This document shows, one piece after another, positions 1 to 5,186 of a stretch of 12,847 nucleotides of DNA. The position numbers were made by a program, and so were the translations under genes. The first letter of the stretch is position 1; every line of letters begins with the position of its first letter. Origin of the DNA: Candidatus Sifarchaeum subterraneum (lineage in GTDB: Archaea; Asgardarchaeota; Sifarchaeia; Sifarchaeales; Sifarchaeaceae); the NCBI GenBank assembly GCA_016292335.1, contig JAECRX010000180.1, positions 1 through 12,847 of the forward strand, read 5' to 3'. The notes beneath the pieces are model-generated. The model saw nothing but the letters and a program-made list of their open reading frames with translations, was not told where the DNA came from and made no database searches.

Positions 1-296
1 TCAGAGCTGGAATGAATCTACGTTATTCTGGAGAAATTCTTGGAATATGCAAAAAATTGGGTTTTTCGGCATCCTTTTATGACCGTAAAAAGGAACCTAC
101 GGATATAAAAATGAAAGAGGGCTCTACAACAGTATGGGGCGCTAAGCAAGCAATTGAATCTGTTGGTGAAGTACCCGATGTTATCTACCACTCTGGCGAC
201 TGGGGAAAAGAGCCAATAATAACAATATTGGGTGAATCCGCATCGGATGTTGCCACAAAGGTACTAAAAATTGCCCAAACACTCCCGAAGACCTAG
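1..296 (+). CDS. thiN: Thiamine-phosphate synthase ThiN domain, C-terminal part of a gene cut by the window edge
   Basis: The frame is open from the first base, and the codons just before the first ATG (position 12) read Arg-Ala-Gly. The gene therefore starts outside the window and only its last ~98 residues are here. The visible part matches the archaeal ThiN domain from memory: an AMNIRYS-like stretch (here AGMNLRYS), then an FDR-like segment (FYDRKKEP), a TTVWGAKQAI stretch, VPDVIYHSGDWGKEP, and a closing ILG...ATKVLKIA helix. ThiN condenses hydroxymethylpyrimidine diphosphate with thiazole phosphate to give thiamine phosphate. In many archaea it is fused behind a ThiD kinase or behind a DNA-binding domain (ThiR), so the missing N-terminus decides whether this is an enzyme or a thiamine-sensing repressor. 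The gene ends with TAG and is followed within 5 bases by a strong hairpin. Confidence 0.82.
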   Translation, partial: RAGMNLRYSGEILGICKKLGFSASFYDRKKEPTDIKMKEGSTTVWGAKQAIESVGEVPDVIYHSGDWGKEPIITILGESASDVATKVLKIAQTLPKT

Positions 297-300
297 TTAC

Positions 301-370
301 AGGATTCTTAATATCTAATCAATCGCGCAAAAAATTGGTTAAGAGAATCCTCCCATTGCCATTTTTTTTT
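301..370 (+). terminator. Long two-part hairpin plus T9 tract after the ThiN gene
   Basis: Bases 301-308 (AGGATTCT) pair perfectly with 344-351 (AGAATCCT). Inside, 316-323 (TAATCAAT) pairs with 334-341 (ATTGGTTA) with one T-G wobble. An internal loop (309-315/342-343) separates the stems and a 10-base apical loop (324-333) closes the structure. A run of nine T follows at 362-370. Archaeal termination mainly needs the T-run, so the hairpin may instead protect the 3' end. Position just after the stop codon fits an end-of-gene role. Confidence 0.6.
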
Positions 371-429
371 ACTAATTCTGTCCTAAGATGTACGCACTGA
401 TGCAAGTTAAATGAATCACAAAGGCTTAA

Positions 430-438
430 TTTTTAAAT
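430..438 (+). promoter_or_regulatory. TATA-like box for the macro-domain gene
   Basis: The string TTTTTAAAT lies in an A/T-rich context. A start of transcription about 26 bases downstream would fall near 460, just ahead of the GGGTGA ribosome-binding site at 468-473. This is a position and composition argument only. Confidence 0.35.
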
Positions 439-482
439 GGGCTCTACATCAGGAATGTATGATAAAAGGGTGAATGTTTAAC

Positions 483-1052
483 ATGATGGAGCTTATGATT
501 GGTAAAACAAAGATTCGTATTGTTCAAGGAGATATTACTGAACAGAATACTGATGCTATTGTGAATGCTGCAAACCCAAGTTTGATGGGTGGAGGCGGAG
601 TTGATGGTGCAATCCATAGGAAAGGTGGACCAAAAATTTTGGATGAATGTAAAAAAATCCGTGAAACTAAATGGCCTAACGGTTTACCAAGAGGAAATGC
701 TGTAATCACAACGGGTGGAAACCTAAAAGCAAGATATGTGATCCACACGGTTGGACCTATTTGGCGTGGAGGAAAACATAGAGAACCAGGACTTTTAGCA
801 GAAGCCTATAAAAGCTCTTTAAAATTAGCAGTTTCTAATGGTTTAAAAACCATAGCCTTTCCATCCATCAGTACTGGAGCCTACGGTTATCCCATAGAAG
901 AAGCCTCCAAGATTGCATTAAAAACGGTCAAAGAATTCTTAGAAAAGGAAGATAAACTAGATGAGGTTGTTCTTGTTCTTTTTACCCAATCTGATCTAGA
1001 CATCTATAAGAAGACAGCAAAAACGTTAGAGACATTCAAAAATTTCCATTAA
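483..1052 (+). CDS. Macro-domain protein (ADP-ribose binding / O-acetyl-ADP-ribose deacetylase type)
   Basis: This is a single macro domain of about 190 residues, the size of stand-alone YmdB/MacroD-type enzymes. Numbered from the ATG at 474, the signature elements are VQGDIT (D20, adenine contact), IVNAAN (N31-N34), the glycine-rich GGGGVDGAIH (39-48), AFPSISTGAYGYP (128-140; diphosphate loop) and a C-terminal VLVLF strand. The NAAN asparagine and the GGGVDGAIH segment are those used by hydrolytic macrodomains that remove ADP-ribose from proteins or deacetylate O-acetyl-ADP-ribose, so activity is likely but inferred. ATGs occur at 474, 483 and 486. The GGGTGA site at 468-473 touches the first ATG, which is too close, and sits 9 bases before the second, so I prefer 483. 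No coupled gene follows; the next gene is convergent. Confidence 0.9.
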   Translation: MMELMIGKTKIRIVQGDITEQNTDAIVNAANPSLMGGGGVDGAIHRKGGPKILDECKKIRETKWPNGLPRGNAVITTGGNLKARYVIHTVGPIWRGGKHREPGLLAEAYKSSLKLAVSNGLKTIAFPSISTGAYGYPIEEASKIALKTVKEFLEKEDKLDEVVLVLFTQSDLDIYKKTAKTLETFKNFH

Positions 1053-1086
1053 CCTAGGAAAAAAAGAAGACTAAAAAGAAAATTCT

Positions 1087-1728
1087 TCACAATTTCAAAT
1101 GGCTACCGCAGTGATGACAAAAGTTTAAAGGGTAACTAGAATCTTGTTTAGAATTGCATATAGGGCAATTGATGTCCTTTTGTGCATTATCATTTGAATT
1201 TTCAGAGCGTTGAACCTCAGAACGTTGATGTATAGAACGTTGAACCTCCGATAATTGTAATTTGAATGAACCTTCTTCAATCATACCGATGAAGGAAGAA
1301 AGCAAAATAATTATACCTCCAACTAAAGTGACGATTACACCGACGCCTAATTGAGGATACCAGTATCTTACTGGATAATATAGGAAATACATTGATAATA
1401 CGGAACAAGTGTCATAAATGATCAATAGACCGCCTACTGCAGTGTATTTTGAAGATCGAGATTTTCGGAATACGTTATCGTAGAGATAGTATTTATTTTC
1501 CGAAAATAGTCCAAAAGCTGCAACCAATGTTCCAAGTATTGCCCAAAAACCTACATGCAAACCAATAATATTATAGTTTAAAGTTGCTACCTCTGCAAGA
1601 GCATAAGCATAATAGATGGGTCCAGGATAATCTAACCAGGGTAGAAACAGACCAATAATACTTGTAAAAAGTCCTAAAAACCCGAATAATCTGGAAGACA
1701 TTGTTAATTCAACTTTATACAATATCAC
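1087..1728 (-). CDS. Four-helix membrane protein with C-terminal zinc ribbon, function unknown
   Basis: The protein has 213 residues. Hydrophobic segments at about 12-30, 54-75, 97-118 and 126-149 suggest four membrane helices. A polar, low-complexity linker (about 150-186) follows and contains two copies of SEVQRS (160-165, 170-175). It leads to a zinc-ribbon-like end with paired cysteines C188/C191 and C204/C207 (CPIC...CHHCG). The ribbon should lie outside the bilayer on the C-terminal side. The start is GTG at 1728, chosen because GGAG (1734-1737) lies five bases ahead; the next in-frame Met (residue 10) has no such site. I do not recognise a named family. Zinc ribbons on small membrane proteins are common in archaea, and nothing here shows a substrate or partner. 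It is convergent with the macro-domain gene, 34 bases apart. Confidence 0.75.
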   Translation of the reverse strand: MILYKVELTMSSRLFGFLGLFTSIIGLFLPWLDYPGPIYYAYALAEVATLNYNIIGLHVGFWAILGTLVAAFGLFSENKYYLYDNVFRKSRSSKYTAVGGLLIIYDTCSVLSMYFLYYPVRYWYPQLGVGVIVTLVGGIIILLSSFIGMIEEGSFKLQLSEVQRSIHQRSEVQRSENSNDNAQKDINCPICNSKQDSSYPLNFCHHCGSHLKL

Positions 1729-1760
1729 TTCATCTCCAGTTGAAATTCTCTATTTTTTCA

Positions 1761-1770
1761 AAATATTATA
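1761..1770 (-). promoter_or_regulatory. TATA-like box for the minus-strand zinc-ribbon membrane protein gene
   Basis: Read on the minus strand this is TATAATATTT. Transcription would begin about 26 bases on, near 1739, giving an ~11-base leader that just contains the GGAG site at 1734-1737. Weak, composition-based call. Confidence 0.3.
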
Positions 1771-1906
1771 GTAGCTTTAGATAATTGAAGTTGTTTGTGT
1801 AAAAAAACACACTTTTAAAAAGAAGTCCTACTGTTGAATAACCTGAATATATTTCATTTCAGGGACAATTAGTTCATGTCATGTTTTCTTCAATGGGGAA
1901 AATTTC

Positions 1907-2593
1907 ATGATCCTTGTTTTAGACATAGATGGCACTTTATTAGATTATAGAGGTAGAGTCATAACCATTCTAATGGATTTGGGTGTTCCAAAAGAAAGAG
2001 TATATGATTGGGTTTACAACAAAGAAAATTACGGAAAAATTCCTGAAGGGATACCGCTAGGTACCTACTGGAAAATGGTTTTCACTGAGTCAGCAATGAA
2101 ACTTGATAAGCCCTTTGAAGGATCGGTGGAAACTGTCAACAAATTCAAAGATCTATTTGATATTGCCTACCTCACTGCTAGGCTCAAAAGTATGGAAAAA
2201 ACAACTCTTTCCCATCTCAATAAATTTGGATTTCCAGAAGGAGAACCTTTTTTCATGGAAGTAGACGAATATTCCAAAATAAATGAGACTTATTTTATGG
2301 AAGAAAATGCACATTCTGCGATAAGAATAACTAATTTCTTAAGGTCTTTTGAGGAGAACATTATAAAACACAAAATAGGCACCATTGAAAAACTTTCGAA
2401 AAGATATAAACACGGAATTTGTGTGGGGGATAGTATATCGGACATAAAAGCATATAACACTTATAAAGGGTTTGTTTCTATTGGTTTAACAAATACACAT
2501 GAAGAAAAATGCCTTAAAGACGCAGACTATATTGTAAGAGATTGGTTTGAGGTCGGGAAAATTATCGAAGAATGCATTAAAAAAATGAAATAA
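1907..2593 (+). CDS. HAD-superfamily hydrolase (phosphatase-like)
   Basis: The 228-residue protein carries all four HAD motifs. Motif I is LDIDGT (nucleophile D6, acid/base D8). Motif II is AYLTAR (T90). A motif III lysine lies in HKIGTIEKL (K156, alternatively K162), and motif IV is GDSISD (D175, D179). Between motifs I and II lies a helical insertion of about 75 residues (14-85), the C1-type cap that defines the active-site pocket. Such proteins hydrolyse small phosphate esters; phosphoglycolate phosphatase-like or nucleotidase activity is possible, but the cap sequence does not tell me the substrate. The start ATG is preceded by GGGGAA (1895-1900) at 6-base spacing. An ATTTTAAA-like A/T tract near 1812-1820 may be the promoter. 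It is transcribed alone and is convergent with the ABC permease gene. Confidence 0.82.
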   Translation: MILVLDIDGTLLDYRGRVITILMDLGVPKERVYDWVYNKENYGKIPEGIPLGTYWKMVFTESAMKLDKPFEGSVETVNKFKDLFDIAYLTARLKSMEKTTLSHLNKFGFPEGEPFFMEVDEYSKINETYFMEENAHSAIRITNFLRSFEENIIKHKIGTIEKLSKRYKHGICVGDSISDIKAYNTYKGFVSIGLTNTHEEKCLKDADYIVRDWFEVGKIIEECIKKMK

Positions 2594-2621
2594 AAAGGAT
2601 GGGCTTTTACTTAAATTCCAA

Positions 2622-2660
2622 TGGATGTTTTATCCAAGAAACGTTCCTTTTAATTTTTTA
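2622..2660. terminator. Candidate convergent terminator between the HAD and ABC-2 permease genes
   Basis: A small hairpin with arms TGGAT (2622-2626) and ATCCA (2632-2636) is followed by the T-rich stretch CCTTTTAATTTTTTAGG. A looser stem (GAAACGTTCC with GGAATTTC) encloses that T-run. Both converging genes end here, so a two-way terminator is plausible. Stems are short. Confidence 0.3.
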
Positions 2661-2701
2661 GGAATTTCTGTGTTGCCTCATTTGTCTATTTTTTCCTGCG
2701 T

Positions 2702-3454
2702 TTATGGTATTGTTTTTTTAAGCATTCTGGTGGACAGCATTTGAAGGGCAATGAAAAACAAAATTAGAGCTACCATATCAATTAGAAAAGTGTGGATAAT
2801 TATTGATCCTGTAGTTGCTTGCCGAAGTGCATCTACAGAATAAGTTAATGGGAGTAGATAGGCCACGATTTGCAAAGGTATTGGCATAGTTTCAACGGGA
2901 ATGAACACACCGCAAACGAAGATCATCGGGAGACGTATAACATTTAATGGCATCATTGTCTCTGGTAGCTCTCTAGCGTAAACTGAAAGAGGCATTCCAA
3001 ACGCAGCAAATGTCAGTGATGAAATTGCAACACCGATGACGAAAAGTATTGGATTAATAATTGTGAAGCCTGTAAACGGTATAACTGTAATCACGAAAAT
3101 TAAAGATAATATAAATCCAAAAGCAAAGCTTGCAAATGATTTACCAAGAATTATCGTGTTGAATGGAACTGGAGCTGCGAGCAACCTGTCAAGAGTGCCA
3201 GTCCTTCTTTCCAAAGTAAATGCCACAGCTTCAATAGATGAGGAACCGAAGAAAGTGATGATTGCTGCTATGCCTGGTATCAACATTGCCGATGGAACGC
3301 GTCGGCCAATCGAGAAGGCAAAATAAAGGAAAACAGGGAAAACTATGCCGAACATGATCACGGGTGGCTTGAAATAATAAATCTTTGCATCCTTTTTCGC
3401 TATGCTAATGGCTTGAATGAGGTTTTCAAGAAAACTGTTAACCACTTCGACCAC
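2702..3454 (-). CDS. ABC-2 type exporter permease subunit (DrrB-like)
   Basis: At 250 residues it is the normal size for a DrrB/NodJ-type half-transporter permease. Six hydrophobic segments fit the ABC-2 fold (about 32-49, 56-72, 105-128, 135-158, 173-187, 225-243). The sequence EAVAFTLERRTGTLDRLLAAPV (residues 75-96) is the family's coupling-helix region, with the typical R..GTL..L...P pattern. It should pair with the ATPase encoded immediately upstream to export a drug, lipid or polysaccharide; the substrate is not visible. Start is GTG at 3454 with an AGGT site just ahead. A second in-frame GTG at 3445 is 10 bases from that site and is also possible. Either way the gene overlaps the end of the ATPase gene, indicating translational coupling. 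Confidence 0.88.
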   Translation of the reverse strand: MVEVVNSFLENLIQAISIAKKDAKIYYFKPPVIMFGIVFPVFLYFAFSIGRRVPSAMLIPGIAAIITFFGSSSIEAVAFTLERRTGTLDRLLAAPVPFNTIILGKSFASFAFGFILSLIFVITVIPFTGFTIINPILFVIGVAISSLTFAAFGMPLSVYARELPETMMPLNVIRLPMIFVCGVFIPVETMPIPLQIVAYLLPLTYSVDALRQATTGSIIIHTFLIDMVALILFFIALQMLSTRMLKKTIP

Positions 3455-4427
3455 GACCTTTAGGCTTCATTTGTTCTAATCTCTCTATCATTATCGGACT
3501 AAGGCCTGTGAGCTCGATAAAGGCCTCCTCTAAAGTTGGCTTCAATGTGTTGATCGAGATTATTTTTAATCCTTTCATCTGAGCGAAATTGGCAATAGAT
3601 AGGATGTCTTCAGAGGGATCTTCAATAAAAAGTCTGAGTTTATCTCCATGTCTAGTAACATTGCCAATATAATCCATATGCATCAACTCGTCTTCGATTC
3701 TATTAGGAATCTTATCAAAAGTAACTTCTATCACACTTTCCCCCCTGGCCGCAATTTTTAGCTTTTCAGGATTATCTAGCGCAACTATTCTGCCTTTATT
3801 GATAATCGCCACACGTTGGCATAATTCATCCGCTTCTTCAATATAATGTGTCGTGAGAAAAATTGTTGTATTTTCTTCCTTATTAAGTCTCTTTATCAGC
3901 GTTCTGATCATTCTAGAACTTTGAACGTCGAGACCTGCTGTAGGTTCGTCAAGAAACAAGATTTCGGGACTATGAACGAGTGCAAGAGCTATTGTCAATC
4001 TCCTTTTAAGCCCTTTAGAAAATTTCATAACGCGTTGCTTATATCGATCATACAAATCAAAAAGCTCTAATAATTCCCTCGCTCTTTTTGCTCTTTCTGA
4101 TTTAGGCACTTGATAAAGTTCAGCCATAAACATGAGGTTGTCCCAAGCTGTCAGTTCATTGTAAAGATTGGAAATTTCAGGGACTAACCCTAAACGTCTT
4201 TTGGCTTCAGAACTTTCACGATAGACATCATATCTGGCAACAATCGCTTTACCTTTCGTAGGTTTAGTCAGTCCAGTAAGCATGCGAATAGTAGTGGTTT
4301 TACCAGCCCCATTTGGCCCAAGCATCCCGAAAAACTCACCTTCCATAACCTCGAAATCTATATTGTCAACGGCCAATTTATCGTCATAACGTTTAGTTAA
4401 TTCAAGGGCTTTTATAGCAGTATCCAA
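3438..4427 (-). CDS. ABC exporter ATP-binding subunit (DrrA/CcmA-like), TTG start
   Basis: Numbering from the TTG at 4427 (329 residues): Walker A GPNGAGKTT (37-45), Q-loop region LVPEISN (E84), signature FSKGLKRRL (136-144), Walker B ILFLDEPTAGLD (156-167) and H-loop TTHYIEEAD (H194). A C-terminal domain of about 110 residues ends in LEEAFIELTG, typical of DrrA-type export ATPases. TTG is preferred because AGGTGAT (4432-4438) sits four bases upstream and the conserved domain begins right after it. A longer reading from an ATG at 4487 would add 20 residues with no site and would run into the upstream small gene. The Q-loop position holds Glu instead of Gln, and the signature is SKGLKR rather than SGGQ; both are seen in archaeal relatives by memory. 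It energises the permease that follows. Confidence 0.9.
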   Translation of the reverse strand: MDTAIKALELTKRYDDKLAVDNIDFEVMEGEFFGMLGPNGAGKTTTIRMLTGLTKPTKGKAIVARYDVYRESSEAKRRLGLVPEISNLYNELTAWDNLMFMAELYQVPKSERAKRARELLELFDLYDRYKQRVMKFSKGLKRRLTIALALVHSPEILFLDEPTAGLDVQSSRMIRTLIKRLNKEENTTIFLTTHYIEEADELCQRVAIINKGRIVALDNPEKLKIAARGESVIEVTFDKIPNRIEDELMHMDYIGNVTRHGDKLRLFIEDPSEDILSIANFAQMKGLKIISINTLKPTLEEAFIELTGLSPIMIERLEQMKPKGRGRSG

Positions 4428-4470
4428 GCAAATCACCTTTTTTGCGTTCAATATAGGAAATCTTGCGGCT

Positions 4471-4614
4471 TCATTTCTCTTCTTCAAGCTCCTTGATTAT
4501 TCTTTCTATTCTCGCGATTTCATCTTCTAAAGCTTTCTTATAGCTCTCTAATACTTTAATTTCTATCTTTTTGTCCATAAAATGGATAGGGATGTGACAA
4601 GATCTACAGCACAT
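4471..4614 (-). CDS. 47-residue Cys-rich / coiled-coil microprotein in the exporter operon
   Basis: A small in-frame gene sits between the repressor and the ATPase. It begins MCCRSCHIPIHF and then forms one charged helix with heptad-like spacing of Ile/Leu (KIEIKVLESYKKALEDEI, then ARIERIIKELEEEK). An in-frame TAA lies just before the ATG. AGTGAT (4620-4625) stands five bases ahead and mirrors the AGGTGAT used by the next gene. An internal ATG at 4578 has no such site. The C-C-x-x-C-H start suggests metal binding or redox sensing, and the helix suggests dimerisation or docking. From memory it resembles short archaeal proteins grouped as DUF5320-like (Cys-rich head, then a Glu/Lys helix), but I cannot verify this. 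It lies 23 bases after the repressor gene and 43 before the ATPase, so it is almost surely co-transcribed. Confidence 0.62.
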   Translation of the reverse strand: MCCRSCHIPIHFMDKKIEIKVLESYKKALEDEIARIERIIKELEEEK

Positions 4615-4637
4615 AGTTTATCACTTCTTTTTCATTT

Positions 4638-4961
4638 TTATTTCAGAAGATCGATTTCTAACTTTGTTGTCTTTAGCTTCCAAACTTTTTCTGGTGCTCC
4701 TCCTCCTTCTTCTCTGTACTCCGCCACTTCTATTATATCACCATTTTTCAGCTCAGAGAGATGATAGTAGAGTGTTGGTTTCGAAAGCTTCTCTCCAGCT
4801 TCTACTAAAGCTTCATAAATTTCGCTAGTACTCTTCTTACCTTTTCCAATGAACCTGATGATTCTCCATCTTGTGGGGCAATGTAATGCTCGAACAAATC
4901 TCTGTAATTCACCATTTGAATAAGGTCCACGATTGCTATCACACATATTGTGAAGCACCAT
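4638..4961 (-). CDS. ArsR-like winged-helix transcriptional repressor, first gene of the exporter operon
   Basis: This 107-residue protein has a single winged helix-turn-helix. An N-terminal helix (about 18-38, RFVRALHCPTRWRIIRFI) is followed by helix 2 (44-54) and the recognition helix KLSKPTLYYHLSELKNGDII (58-77). A beta wing (78-97) contains a Gly-rich hairpin, EEGGGAPEKVW. The TLYYHL...L pattern is typical of ArsR/HTH_20-type regulators. No ArsR metal-site pair is obvious: C7 and C28 are single cysteines. The ligand is therefore unknown. The start at 4961 fits an almost leaderless transcript, since there is no ribosome-binding site and a strong TATA box lies about 34 bases upstream. A second ATG at 4946 is possible. 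It probably represses its own operon through the inverted repeat over the start codon. Confidence 0.82.
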   Translation of the reverse strand: MVLHNMCDSNRGPYSNGELQRFVRALHCPTRWRIIRFIGKGKKSTSEIYEALVEAGEKLSKPTLYYHLSELKNGDIIEVAEYREEGGGAPEKVWKLKTTKLEIDLLK

Positions 4962-4988
4962 AATATTATTAATTTTTTAATAATATTA
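4961..4988. promoter_or_regulatory. Perfect 12-bp inverted repeat: candidate operator of the ArsR-like repressor
   Basis: TAATATTATTAA (4961-4972) is repeated exactly in inverse as TTAATAATATTA (4977-4988), with a TTTT spacer. The repeat covers the expected transcription start and reaches the first base of the repressor's start codon. A dimeric winged-helix repressor bound here would block RNA polymerase. It is all A/T, so chance is less negligible than for mixed sequence, but a 24-base perfect dyad at this exact site is unlikely to be accidental. Confidence 0.6.
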
Positions 4989-4994
4989 TCAAAT

Positions 4995-5010
4995 TATTTA
5001 AATTTTTCGC
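4995..5010 (-). promoter_or_regulatory. BRE/TATA promoter of the ArsR-exporter operon
   Basis: On the minus strand the order is GCGAAAAA then TTTAAATA, a near-ideal archaeal BRE followed by a TATA box (box at 4995-5002). Start of transcription about 27 bases on falls near 4972, leaving a leader of roughly 10 bases before the repressor ATG, which fits the absence of a ribosome-binding site. Confidence 0.6.
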
Positions 5011-5145
5011 AACAAAGGATCACTAATATGTAAACGTAATCATGATCATTCGAATCAGCAGTGAGTAGAAAGGAACCCATTTATAACGAAATGACCGAAA
5101 AGTAAAACAGAAATACTTCCATCAAAAAATTTTGTAAAAGGTTGC

Positions 5146-5180
5146 TATAAGTTCTATATAACATAATACGTTTTTGGAGG
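5146..5180 (+). promoter_or_regulatory. TATA-like elements and ribosome-binding site of the large permease gene
   Basis: TATAA at 5146-5150 and TATATAAC at 5155-5162 are alternative TATA boxes. The first better fits a leader that still includes the site GGAGG (5176-5180), which lies six bases ahead of the ATG at 5187. The 5' control region is shared with the divergent repressor operon. Confidence 0.4.
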
Positions 5181-5186
5181 AAAAAA

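Noticed and set aside
1795..1812. TGTGT/ACACA dyad around an A-run upstream of the HAD gene
   Set aside because: Only five base pairs and low complexity. It could be an operator, but nothing supports it over chance.
5042..5049. ATGATCAT palindrome in the divergent control region
   Set aside because: Eight bases only and not repeated nearby; the 12-bp dyad at 4961-4988 is the far better operator candidate.
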